A DNA stretch of 16,043 nt from Bacillota bacterium (GCA_023444095.1 JAEZRP010000014.1:1-16043); one strand, 5' to 3'. Counted from the first letter of the stretch, positions 1-6,812 are shown. Program-made: numbers and translations. The notes: generated from the sequence alone by a model not told the origin.

Positions 1-57
1 CTCGCCCAGCTGCTTTCGAAATGCCGACTGTTCCGGTGTGATCTTCTGTTTTCCCAT
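1..57 (-). CDS. 5' end of an unidentified gene, runs off the left edge
   Basis: The first 19 codons (MGKQKITPEQSAFRKQLGE) are open to the window edge. The ATG at 57 is preceded by GGAGG with a 9-nt spacer, which is a good ribosome binding site and the main support for a real gene. The visible residues are charged and hydrophilic, so no signal peptide or membrane segment is present, and a cytoplasmic protein is likely. The sequence is too short to assign a family. A small DNA-binding protein is possible but is only a guess. It lies downstream of the transposase remnant on the same strand. Confidence 0.5.
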   Translation of the reverse strand, partial: MGKQKITPEQSAFRKQLGE

Positions 58-61
58 GCTT

Positions 62-435
62 GTTATCCTCCACGCTGTTTTATTCTACCACAGCCTCGAG
101 GTTTACACATAATTCGGGACGGTCTCCCGCCCTCCCACAATTGGCTCCCACCTGCAGTTTTGTTGCCTCTTTTTCAAGGTTCGGATCGTTTCGGTGTTTT
201 TTTATAGGCTTCGACCGCCTCGCCGTTCGCTTTCTTCGGGTGTCGTCCCCGTGGCATGACGTTCCGCCTATGCTTGTTTAGGATATAATATAGGATATAA
301 TAATCGCGTCCGGGCTCACCCGAGGCCCTGCCTCTTTCTGAAAAGCCAGGTGGATCTCCGTTACTTCAATGACCTTTCCGGCTTCTCCTTGCTTTCGAAA
401 CCTCGCCAGAAATGCCGCCTCCTCTGCATGTAAAC
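62..435 (-). pseudogene. Decayed IS630-like transposase fragment
   Basis: Three minus-strand frames join into one transposase-like reading. From about 430 to 305 it reads HAEEAAFLARFRKQGEAGKV and onward, resembling the winged-helix DNA-binding segment that precedes the catalytic domain in IS630-family transposases. After a frame change near 300-280 it reads IYYILNKHRRNVMPRGRHPK and continues to EAYKKT, the usual linker. A second frame change near 190 leads to LEKEATKLQV and then degenerate sequence ending at a stop near 80. A roughly 12-bp tandem duplication lies at the first break. Both the N-terminus and the DDE catalytic domain are missing, so it cannot be active. The family assignment comes from recalled motif similarity, not a search. 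Confidence 0.6.
280..303. repeat. 12-bp tandem duplication inside the transposase remnant
   Basis: Two near-identical units, AGGATATAATAT and AGGATATAATAA, lie head to tail. Deleting one unit and restoring one base on the minus strand recovers an uninterrupted transposase-like reading (IYYILNKHRR). The duplication is therefore probably a replication-slippage lesion that accompanied decay, not a functional site, although each unit contains TATAAT-like sequence. Confidence 0.7.
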
Positions 436-460
436 AAAACGCCCACCGTATCCGGTGAGC
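429..460 (-). terminator. Probable rho-independent terminator of the dpp operon
   Basis: Read on the minus strand, GCTCACCG-gata-CGGTGGGC forms an 8-bp stem with one G-U pair, followed by GTTTTGTTTA. It is the first terminator-like structure downstream of dppF, about 130 nt past its stop. It lies inside dispersed repeat copy A, so the terminator may have arrived with the repeat. Confidence 0.6.
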
Positions 461-492
461 CTTTTTGTACCAACTAGCGTCGGTTTTGATGT
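432..492. repeat. Dispersed repeat, copy A (hairpin plus conserved flank)
   Basis: About 61 bases match 13693-13753 in the same orientation, with roughly ten differences. The shared parts are AAACAAAA, an 8-bp hairpin (GCCCACCG/CGGTGAGC here), then TTTGTACCAACTAG and GTCGGT. The similarity continues well past the hairpin, so this is more than two look-alike terminators. The single arm change is a mismatch on the plus strand but a G-U wobble on the minus strand, so pairing is kept in minus-strand RNA. The transposase remnant starts at its left edge and the truncated operon ORF ends just past its right edge. Confidence 0.7.
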
Positions 493-503
493 CTAAAGGG
501 GCA

Positions 504-575
504 TTAGTTTCGCTGCTGTGTTGGGTGCATGGCGGGTACATCAATAGACGCCCTCGATAAGTGTTCGTTCGCCAC
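504..575 (-). CDS. Short ORF translationally coupled to dppF, likely a truncated sixth operon gene
   Basis: A GTG at 575 starts a 23-codon frame (MANEHLSRASIDVPAMHPTQ, then QRN) ending at TAA 504-506. Its ribosome binding site, TAAGGAGG, is excellent and overlaps the dppF stop codon, with a 7-nt spacer. This is the usual arrangement for the next gene of an operon. The product is too short to be a normal transporter-associated enzyme, and the frame stops about 12 nt before the dispersed repeat. I read it as the surviving 5' end of a sixth cistron cut off by an insertion or deletion. I do not recognise the peptide, and a genuine small protein cannot be excluded. Confidence 0.4.
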   Translation of the reverse strand: MANEHLSRASIDVPAMHPTQQRN

Positions 576-587
576 TGGTAAACCTCC

Positions 588-1568
588 TTATGCGTTCAGC
601 CAACAAGCGCACAAATGCCCCGGTGCGATTTCCTCGAACGGCGGCTTTTCCGTTGCGCACCTATTCAATTTGTGTTTGCAGCGCGTATGGAACGGGCACC
701 CGCTTGGAAGGTTCGACGGTGACGGTACGTCGCCGCGCAGGAGCAGACGCTCGCGGTTGGGATCCGCGTCAACGTCGGGGATCGCAGATATGAGCGACTG
801 CGTATAGGGATGCGCGGGATGCGCGTAGACCTCTTCGCTGTCCGCGAGTTCTACGATGCTCCCCAGATACATAACGCCCACGCGGTCGGATATGTATTTG
901 ACCACGTTCAACCCATGCGCGATGAACAGCAGCGTCAGCGAACGCTCGGCGCGGAGTGTCTGGATCAGGTTCAATATCTGCGACTGCACGGACACGTCGA
1001 GCGCGGAGACTGGTTCGTCGCAAACGACAAACTTCGGGTTAACTGAAAGCGCCCGCGCGATGCCGATACGTTGGCGCTGCCCGCCCGAGAACTCGTGCGG
1101 ATAGCGCAGGGCATATTCCTTGGGCAATCCGACGGTGTTGAGTAGCGAATACGCCGCCTCGCGACGTTGGGAGGCGGTCATCTTCGTATGGATGGAAAGA
1201 GGTTCGGCAATGATGTCAATGCATGTCATGCGCGGATTGAGCGATGAGAAGGGGTCCTGGAATATGATTTGCATATCCTTTCGGAGCGATCGCATTCTCG
1301 CGTTTGAGAACGACGCAATATCCTCGCCCTCAAAGCGTATGACGCCGCCGGTGGGATCGAGCAGCTTGATCAGCATCCGCCCGGTCGTAGTCTTCCCGCA
1401 GCCGGACTCGCCGACCAGCCCGAATACCTCGCCGCGCCTGATGTCGAACGTAACGTCGTTGACCGCGCGGACGTGGATGGGCTTTCCGCCGATATAACTC
1501 GACTTGGAGACGAATGTCTTTTGGAGGTTCCTTACCTCATACAGGTTGTTTGGCAGGTTATCAGCCAA
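588..1568 (-). CDS. dppF: Peptide/nickel ABC importer, ATP-binding subunit (DppF/OppF type)
   Basis: This ATPase (326 aa) forms the cytoplasmic motor of a dipeptide/oligopeptide-type importer with the DppD homologue. The Walker A motif GESGCGKTT lies near residues 53-61, the Q-loop at Q104, the signature FSGGQ near 160-164, Walker B FVVCDEP near 180-186 and the switch histidine at H218. The C-terminal oligopeptide-transporter domain has cysteines at 291, 297, 304, 320 and 322. I chose the TTG at 1568 because GGAGGAGG lies 9 nt upstream and the start overlaps the end of dppD by 8 nt, as in coupled operons; longer readings enter dppD coding sequence. The residue after the switch histidine is G (IAHGL) where family members usually have D. 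The substrate could be peptides, nickel or another small ligand. Confidence 0.95.
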   Translation of the reverse strand: MADNLPNNLYEVRNLQKTFVSKSSYIGGKPIHVRAVNDVTFDIRRGEVFGLVGESGCGKTTTGRMLIKLLDPTGGVIRFEGEDIASFSNARMRSLRKDMQIIFQDPFSSLNPRMTCIDIIAEPLSIHTKMTASQRREAAYSLLNTVGLPKEYALRYPHEFSGGQRQRIGIARALSVNPKFVVCDEPVSALDVSVQSQILNLIQTLRAERSLTLLFIAHGLNVVKYISDRVGVMYLGSIVELADSEEVYAHPAHPYTQSLISAIPDVDADPNRERLLLRGDVPSPSNLPSGCPFHTRCKHKLNRCATEKPPFEEIAPGHLCACWLNA

Positions 1569-2571
1569 TGATCTCGCCCTCCTCCGCCAGAAAGCACCTG
1601 ACCTGGCGCCCGTCTTTCCGCAGGCGCAGCGACGGTTTTTCGGTATCGCACCTGGACAGCTTCTCTCCGCACCGCGTGCAGAAAGGGCAGCCCTTGGGCA
1701 GGCGCGAAAGGTCGGGGACAATGCCGGGAATGGTGTAAAGCTGCTTGCCGCGCGGTGTGGAAAGGCGCGGTATGGCCTTCAGCAGCCCGCGCGTGTACGG
1801 ATGAAGCGGTTTGGCGAACATGTCTTTCACTTTGCCCATTTCGAGTACGCTCCCGGCATACATGACGACGGCTCGCTGACCGACGTCCGCGACCACGCCC
1901 AGGTCGTGCGTGATGAACAGCGCCGCCGTCTGTTTTTCACGGCAGACATCGCGAATCAACTGGAGTATCTGTGCCTGAATCGTAACGTCGAGCGCGGTCG
2001 TCGGCTCGTCCGCTATTAAAATCTGTGGCTCGCAGGAGAGCGCCATGCAGATCATGACCCGCTGCCGCATTCCGCCGGACAACTGGTGCGGGTATGTTTT
2101 CATTCGCTTTTCCGGGTCAGGAATGTCCACGAGCTTCAGCAGGTCGATCGCGCGCGCCTCGGCTTCCGCCCTGGACACTTTCATGTGCAGACGGATAGCC
2201 TCGGTAATTTGCGTGCCGATTGTGAAAACTGGGTTGAGCGAAGTCATCGGCTCTTGGAAGATCATGCCGATTTGGTTGCCCCGAATGGAGCGCAGCTCTT
2301 GCTTGGAAGCTTTGACCAAATCCTTGCCCTTGTAGAGAATTTCGCCGCTCTCGATGTGTCCGGGAGGGCTTGGCACCAGGCCCATCACCGACAGCGCCGT
2401 AACGGATTTGCCCGAGCCGCTCTCGCCGACAAGCGCGAGCGTCTCGCCTTCGCCAAGCGTGAAGCTCACTTGGTTGGCGGCGTTGATGACGACGTTCTTA
2501 TCGACGCGGAATTGCGTTACCAGTCCACGCACTTCTAGGAGCAAAGGTTCGTTATCTACAGAAACGCTCAT
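1561..2571 (-). CDS. dppD: Peptide/nickel ABC importer, ATP-binding subunit (DppD/OppD type)
   Basis: This 336-aa ATPase is the partner of DppF in the importer. Walker A GESGSGKS lies at residues 49-56, with Q-loop FQEPMTSLNP, signature LSGGMRQR, Walker B ILIADEPTTALD and switch region LFITHDLGVV all canonical. The C-terminal domain carries cysteines at 295, 298, 301, 308 and 326, in the GCPF-x-x-RC pattern of the OppD/DppD family; in at least one OppD homologue a comparable cluster is known to bind [4Fe-4S]. AAGGAGGAG lies just before the ATG. It starts 12 nt after dppC ends and its 3' end overlaps dppF by 8 nt, so expression of the two ATPases is probably coupled. Confidence 0.95.
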   Translation of the reverse strand: MSVSVDNEPLLLEVRGLVTQFRVDKNVVINAANQVSFTLGEGETLALVGESGSGKSVTALSVMGLVPSPPGHIESGEILYKGKDLVKASKQELRSIRGNQIGMIFQEPMTSLNPVFTIGTQITEAIRLHMKVSRAEAEARAIDLLKLVDIPDPEKRMKTYPHQLSGGMRQRVMICMALSCEPQILIADEPTTALDVTIQAQILQLIRDVCREKQTAALFITHDLGVVADVGQRAVVMYAGSVLEMGKVKDMFAKPLHPYTRGLLKAIPRLSTPRGKQLYTIPGIVPDLSRLPKGCPFCTRCGEKLSRCDTEKPSLRLRKDGRQVRCFLAEEGEIIG

Positions 2572-2583
2572 CCTCGCTCCTCC

Positions 2584-3471
2584 TTACTTCAGCCTTGGGT
2601 CAAGCGCGTCGCGAAGCCCGTCGCCCAAAAGGTTGAACGAGAGCACCGTCAACGCGATCGCAATACCCGGGAACGTGATGATGTGCGACGCGGAGAAAAT
2701 GTAGTTGCGCCCGCTGGAGAGCATATAGCCCCATTCGGCGGTCGGTGGCTGCACGCCCAGCCCCAGGAACCCAAGCGACGCGAGCGAGAGGATCGCGCCG
2801 GAGACGCTCATCGTCGCATTGACAATAATCGGCGCCATGATGTTGGGGAGAATGTGTTTGATGATGATGCCGCTGGCGCGGCTGCCTATGGCCCGCGCGG
2901 ACGTGACATAATCGTTCTCTTTGACGGAAAGTGCGGTCGAGCGGATGATGCGCGCGGGGCCGGGTATGGACACGATCGCGATCGCGATGACGGCGTTCTG
3001 GATTCCCCGCCCGAACACCGACATGAATATGATGGCCAGCAAAATGCTGGGGAACGAAGCGATCATTTCCATGAAGCGGCTGAGCAGTATGTCCACCCAG
3101 CCGCCGTAGTAGGCGGAAACAAGTCCGACGATCGAGCCAATTACGGTTGATATCGCGACGGATATGAAACCCACGGACAATGAGATCCTCGCACCGAACA
3201 AGATGCGCGTCAGTATGTCGCGGCCGTTCTCGTCGCTGCCAAGGATGTGCTCCGGACCGGGAGGGGCCTTGACCTGTTTCAGATCGGTCTCGAACGGACC
3301 GTACGGCGTAAGGAAATCAGCGAAAACCGACGCGAGCGCCATAAGCGTCAGCAGACACAGAGCGGCAACCGCGGTCTTGTTCTTCCAAAATCGTCTGCCG
3401 GCGTCCTTCCAGAGAGAGGACCGTGAAACCGGGGCTTCGTGCGTGCCCGGAGCGGCTACATCTGTATTCAT
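2584..3471 (-). CDS. dppC: Peptide/nickel ABC importer, permease subunit (DppC/OppC type)
   Basis: This is an integral membrane permease of 295 aa that pairs with DppB to form the channel. The N-terminus is cytoplasmic, followed by a first membrane segment near residues 30-55 (the OppC_N region), a periplasm-facing loop with HILGSDENGRDILTRI, and five further hydrophobic segments. The EAA-type coupling loop that contacts the ATPases starts near residue 186 (NDYVTSARAIG). It ends with the family-typical DGLRDALDPRLK. AAGGAGG precedes the ATG by 6 nt. The gaps to dppB and to dppD are 12 nt each, so these genes are clearly one transcript. Confidence 0.95.
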   Translation of the reverse strand: MNTDVAAPGTHEAPVSRSSLWKDAGRRFWKNKTAVAALCLLTLMALASVFADFLTPYGPFETDLKQVKAPPGPEHILGSDENGRDILTRILFGARISLSVGFISVAISTVIGSIVGLVSAYYGGWVDILLSRFMEMIASFPSILLAIIFMSVFGRGIQNAVIAIAIVSIPGPARIIRSTALSVKENDYVTSARAIGSRASGIIIKHILPNIMAPIIVNATMSVSGAILSLASLGFLGLGVQPPTAEWGYMLSSGRNYIFSASHIITFPGIAIALTVLSFNLLGDGLRDALDPRLK

Positions 3472-3483
3472 GGCTGTCCTCCT

Positions 3484-4485
3484 TCAATACCGGATTCTCG
3501 GGTCTATCATGCCGTATAATATGTCGACCAGCAGATTCATCACGACCGCAATGATTGCGACTAGCATACATCCGCCCTGCACGACCGCATAATCGGAGTT
3601 GTTGATGCCGTTGACGATGTACTGCCCGACGCCCGGCCACGCGAATATCGTCTCCGTGAGGACGGAACCGGAGAATAGTCCGCCAAGCTCCATGCCAATG
3701 ACAGTCACGATCGGGATGAGCGCGTTCTTGAGCGCGTGTTTAGATATGATGCGTGACTCATGTAATCCCTTTGCGCGGGCGGTGCGGATATAGTCCTGAC
3801 GGATTACTTCCAGCATCGTGCTACGGGTGTAGCGCATGAAGGTACCGATGGATGATATGGCGATGGTAACCGCCGGGAGGATCAAATACCTCAAACAGCT
3901 ACCGAAGGCCTTCCAGTTCCCGGACAGGGCACTGTCAATGAGCATGAACCCCGTGATGTGTTTCGGCTGGTTCATAAAATCGAAGCGCCCGGAAACAGGC
4001 AGAATCTCCATTTTTACAGCAACGGCGATGATCAGCATCAGCCCGATCCAGAAGCGTGGGAGCGACACACCCGTAAGGCCGGACACCTGGAGTATGCGGT
4101 CTAAGACACTGTTTTGCCTTACAGCACAGAGCACGCCCAGCAATATGCCGATGATAGCCGCAATAAACACGGCTACAAGAGCAAGTTCTATCGTTGCAGG
4201 AAGGCGTTCCAAGATTTCCCGAAGCACGGGCTCCTTGGAGAAGAGCGATGTCCCTAGGTCGCCCCGCACCAACTGTCCGAGGTAAATGGCGTATTGCTTC
4301 AAAATCGGCTGATCAAGACCGAGATAGTGCGTTAGCTTTTCGACCGTCTCGGCGTTTGCCCGCTGCCCCAGTAGGAGATAGGCGGGGTTTGCAGAGAACA
4401 CGCGCATGAGCACAAACACGATCGTGACAATACCCCATATGACGGGTATTGCGGCTGTCAAGCGCTTTATTATGTATTTGAGCAT
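3484..4485 (-). CDS. dppB: Peptide/nickel ABC importer, permease subunit (DppB/OppB type)
   Basis: This 333-aa permease has about six membrane segments, the first at residues 9-30. The OppB-type N-terminal domain includes LGLDQPILKQY and RGDLGTSLF, and the EAA coupling loop spans roughly residues 231-255 (DYIRTARAKGL). It ends with the usual YGMIDPRIRY. I take the ATG at 4485, not the upstream in-frame ATG at 4626, because AGGAGG lies 7 nt before it, MLKYIIKRL is the standard OppB/DppB beginning, and the upstream extension would overlap dppA's 3' end. The 113-nt gap to dppA contains two hairpins that may lower permease expression relative to the binding protein. Confidence 0.95.
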   Translation of the reverse strand: MLKYIIKRLTAAIPVIWGIVTIVFVLMRVFSANPAYLLLGQRANAETVEKLTHYLGLDQPILKQYAIYLGQLVRGDLGTSLFSKEPVLREILERLPATIELALVAVFIAAIIGILLGVLCAVRQNSVLDRILQVSGLTGVSLPRFWIGLMLIIAVAVKMEILPVSGRFDFMNQPKHITGFMLIDSALSGNWKAFGSCLRYLILPAVTIAISSIGTFMRYTRSTMLEVIRQDYIRTARAKGLHESRIISKHALKNALIPIVTVIGMELGGLFSGSVLTETIFAWPGVGQYIVNGINNSDYAVVQGGCMLVAIIAVVMNLLVDILYGMIDPRIRY

Positions 4486-4504
4486 GGACGCTCCTCCTGT
4501 ATAA

Positions 4505-4520
4505 ATGTGTGGAAACACAT
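4505..4520 (-). promoter_or_regulatory. Small hairpin directly upstream of the dppB ribosome binding site
   Basis: Perfect 6-bp arms (ATGTGT/ACACAT) enclose a 4-nt loop. On the minus-strand transcript the hairpin ends about 5 nt before the AGGAGG of dppB. It could protect a processed 3' fragment or tune access to the ribosome binding site. Its regulatory role is inferred from position only. Confidence 0.4.
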
Positions 4521-4537
4521 CCGGAGAATGATAATGG

Positions 4538-4571
4538 CGCGGCGCTGCCGTATTGCCAAAGCAGCGCCGCG
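4538..4571 (-). promoter_or_regulatory. GC-rich intercistronic hairpin between dppA and dppB
   Basis: Perfect 11-bp arms (CGCGGCGCTGC/GCAGCGCCGCG) surround a 12-nt loop, 28 nt after the dppA stop. No T-run follows on the minus strand, so it is not a simple terminator. Such stem-loops after binding-protein genes commonly stabilise the upstream message or partly attenuate transcription, giving more binding protein than permease. The structure is seen directly; the role is inferred. Confidence 0.75.
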
Positions 4572-4598
4572 ATTGAGCCAACCGATGAAACCGAACGA

Positions 4599-6182
4599 TT
4601 ACTTGGCGACCTTTTCCAGGTGCCACACAAAGTTGCCCGCGACACCATCCAACCAGTCGCCGCCATTGATCAGTGTCGGAGAGATGCCGGTGTACTGTAC
4701 GCCATGGCCGGTGGTAATGGAGGGCAGATCGTCATTGATCATCTGGGCGCACTGGAAATAGAGTTCGCCGGCCTCTTCATAGTCGGAGGTCTGCTTGGCG
4801 GCGAGGAAGGTCTCCTCAAACGTCGGGTTGTTGTAACCGGAGTGGTTGGTACCGCCGAGGATCTCCGCTGCGGACCACATGAAGATAATGTTGTCCGTGC
4901 CGTAGTAGTCGGCACCCCAGCCGTGCAGAACCATGTCGTAACCCTCTGTCGGGTCAGAATAGAGTTTTTCAAGGAACTCCGCCCAAGGCAAGATCAGCAG
5001 GTCGACGTTGATGCCTACCTTGGCAAGCTCGGCCTGAATCGCGACTGCCAGCTGCTCACCTGCGGGGTTATAGCCCTTGACGACGTTATAGGTCATGAGG
5101 GTGATGTCAAGCCCGTCCGCGTAGCCCGCTTCGGCGAGGAGTTCCTTGGCCATCTCGGGGTCGTACGGGAGGTTGACATAGTCGGTGCGCGCGCCAGATT
5201 GCATTCCGGTCGGGATGCAGGACACGGCGGTATCCATGGCGTCGCCGTAAAGAGCGGTGTTGATGGCCTCTAGGTCTAGCGCGTAGCGCACCGCCTGGCG
5301 CACCCTGATATCCTTGAAGATAGGATTATCATTGTAGTTGGCGAAGGAGAGGATCGACAGGTTCATGCTGGGGACGGTCACGACCTCCACATCGCTTGCG
5401 CCGCGCAGGAGGTCGACCTGATCAGCCGCGAGGCTGCCCACATAGTCAAGACCTCCAGCCATCAGCTCGGAAACGGCTGTGGAGCTTTCGGGGATGATGC
5501 GGATGATGACGCCGCCGTTGGCAACCTGTCCGCCGTGATACTCGTCATAGCGCGCAACCTGCACATACTGACCAGGCTTCATCTCTACAAACTTGTACGG
5601 GCCGCATCCTATGGGATTCTTGTCAATGCCCTCGGGGTCGGCCTCATATGCGGTTGGCGAAAGGAGTCCGGCCGCAAGAGATGAAGATCCCGCCAGGGTC
5701 AGGAAAGTGGAGTCCTTCTGCTTGAGGGTGACCGCAAAGGTCAGCTCGTCGATAACTTCGTAGGACGCCACATTGCCGAACAAGAGCGTGGAGTACGACA
5801 TTTCAGGGGTCGCGTTCGCAGGGATCACGCGATCGTAGTTCCATTTTACAGCGTTCGCGTCGACGGGGGTGCCGTCATGGAACTTGACACCGGGACGGAT
5901 ATGGAAGGTGTAGGTTAGCTCGTCCTCGGAGACATCCCATGATTCGGCGACATCAGGGTAAATGCTGCCATCCTTGTTGTAGCCGATTAGCGAGGCGAAG
6001 ATGAGACCAGTCACGACCGTGGATTGACCGTCTGTCGCAAGCGCCGGGTCAAGGTGCGTTGGGTCGTCAGTGGAGTAGACGTAAATGAGTGCGTCCGGGT
6101 CATACGCCTCAGACGCGAAAACGGGAACGCACAGCGTCCCCAGCATCGCCAGAGCGAGCAGGATCCCAAGAACCTTGCGCAT
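4599..6182 (-). CDS. dppA: Extracellular peptide/nickel-class substrate-binding protein (SBP family 5)
   Basis: This 527-aa binding protein captures the ligand and delivers it to DppBC. It opens with a signal peptide (MRKVLGILLALAMLGTLCVP) with a likely signal-peptidase I site after VFA near residue 23. Family-5 features follow: LDPALATDGQS, a W..S.D...YTFHIRPGVKFHDG block near residue 85, NPIGCGPYKF, and a C-terminal region typical of the fold. The length matches the family. GAAAGGAG lies upstream of the ATG, and a consensus promoter sits about 95 nt upstream. It is the first gene of the operon. A Cys is present in the signal region (GTLC) but does not fit a lipobox, which is unusual for a Gram-positive binding protein. 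The substrate cannot be read from sequence. Confidence 0.93.
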   Translation of the reverse strand: MRKVLGILLALAMLGTLCVPVFASEAYDPDALIYVYSTDDPTHLDPALATDGQSTVVTGLIFASLIGYNKDGSIYPDVAESWDVSEDELTYTFHIRPGVKFHDGTPVDANAVKWNYDRVIPANATPEMSYSTLLFGNVASYEVIDELTFAVTLKQKDSTFLTLAGSSSLAAGLLSPTAYEADPEGIDKNPIGCGPYKFVEMKPGQYVQVARYDEYHGGQVANGGVIIRIIPESSTAVSELMAGGLDYVGSLAADQVDLLRGASDVEVVTVPSMNLSILSFANYNDNPIFKDIRVRQAVRYALDLEAINTALYGDAMDTAVSCIPTGMQSGARTDYVNLPYDPEMAKELLAEAGYADGLDITLMTYNVVKGYNPAGEQLAVAIQAELAKVGINVDLLILPWAEFLEKLYSDPTEGYDMVLHGWGADYYGTDNIIFMWSAAEILGGTNHSGYNNPTFEETFLAAKQTSDYEEAGELYFQCAQMINDDLPSITTGHGVQYTGISPTLINGGDWLDGVAGNFVWHLEKVAK

Positions 6183-6244
6183 CAGAATTCTCCTTTCGAC
6201 TTGTGGGCCTGGCGTGAAAGGGTCTCATAGAGCCGGGGCCGCGC

Positions 6245-6263
6245 AACGCGCTGACCGCGCGTT
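6245..6263 (-). promoter_or_regulatory. Inverted repeat at the start of the dppA transcript (operator or 5' hairpin)
   Basis: Perfect 7-bp arms, AACGCGC and GCGCGTT, are separated by 5 nt. With the -10 at 6276-6281, transcription should begin near 6269, which places this repeat at about +6 to +24. It could be a repressor operator or a stabilising hairpin at the 5' end of the mRNA. Confidence 0.5.
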
Positions 6264-6275
6264 AAGCATATGTTT

Positions 6276-6304
6276 AGTATAGTGGAAATAAAAGGTAGTG
6301 TCAA
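6276..6304 (-). promoter_or_regulatory. Sigma-A promoter of the dpp operon
   Basis: On the minus strand a perfect -35 TTGACA (6304-6299) is separated by exactly 17 nt from TATACT (6281-6276), one base off the -10 consensus. It points at dppA with a leader of about 87 nt. It is the strongest promoter in the window by eye. Confidence 0.88.
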
Positions 6305-6528
6305 GTATTATTTACGACAACAATATCGATATTTAGTGCACGGGAGATTTCTATATTGAAGTATTTCGCGCATACGGTTTTCTGACAGGGAAAACGACAA
6401 AACGAGCAGCGTAAAAAACGATGGAAAACACACAGTATAAACCTAATATTTAAAGCAGAGCAAGTTCTCAGCGTGACAACACCAAACTGGTATACAATCG
6501 TTTATGAAGCGCTTCCTGCCAACGCCGA
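6305..6528. other. Intergenic stretch with no supported gene
   Basis: This AT-rich DNA lies upstream of the dpp promoter. A plus-strand open stretch of about 50 codons ending near 6545 has no start codon and no ribosome binding site, so I do not call it. It may hold upstream regulatory sites for dppA, but I see no clear operator. Confidence 0.4.
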
Positions 6529-6812
6529 TCTAGGTAATCACTGATTATTGTCCGATCATTAAGCGGCTGTTTGGGTATCGGAAGGTACAATCCCGAGGAC
6601 TCGATAAAAAACCGAACCCATGCGTACATCCTGGGAGTAAGCGCAAACGCATTCATGCTGGCGCAATCCAGATGGCGGCGCATGGGCTAATGGGTTCTCG
6701 AAATGGAGAATGTGGGCAATACAGACGGTTCTTCTTACTTGAAATGACAACTACTTAACAGAAAGCGCTGGACTGTGTGCGGCAAATGCACTTTAGTCAG
6801 TGATTACCTAGA
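6529..6812. mobile_element. MITE-like element with 16-bp terminal inverted repeats
   Basis: TCTAGGTAATCACTGA at 6529-6544 is exactly reverse-complemented at 6797-6812, and the match extends to 18 of 19 bases inward. The 284-bp segment has no convincing gene; the minus-strand frames within it (6468-6683 and 6559-6750) lack ribosome binding sites and recognisable motifs. The palindrome CTAG sits near each outer edge and could be a target duplication. The right repeat contains the stop codon and last codons of the neighbouring regulator. A short non-autonomous insertion is the simplest reading, but no second copy is available here to prove mobility. Confidence 0.45.

Noticed and set aside
278..544. 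An 88-codon minus-strand ORF as one gene
   Set aside because: It fuses noncoding DNA, repeat copy A and a transposase fragment, and starts without a ribosome binding site.
4486..4626. Upstream start for dppB at 4626
   Set aside because: It would overlap dppA and cross two hairpins; the ATG at 4485 has the correct ribosome binding site and family-typical N-terminus.
4509..5273. A 254-codon plus-strand open frame opposite dppA
   Set aside because: It lies wholly antisense to the well-supported binding-protein gene, has no recognisable motif, and reflects the codon bias of the real gene.
6468..6750. Two minus-strand frames of 60-70 codons between dppA and the regulator
   Set aside because: They have no ribosome binding sites or motifs and lie largely inside the inverted-repeat-bounded element.
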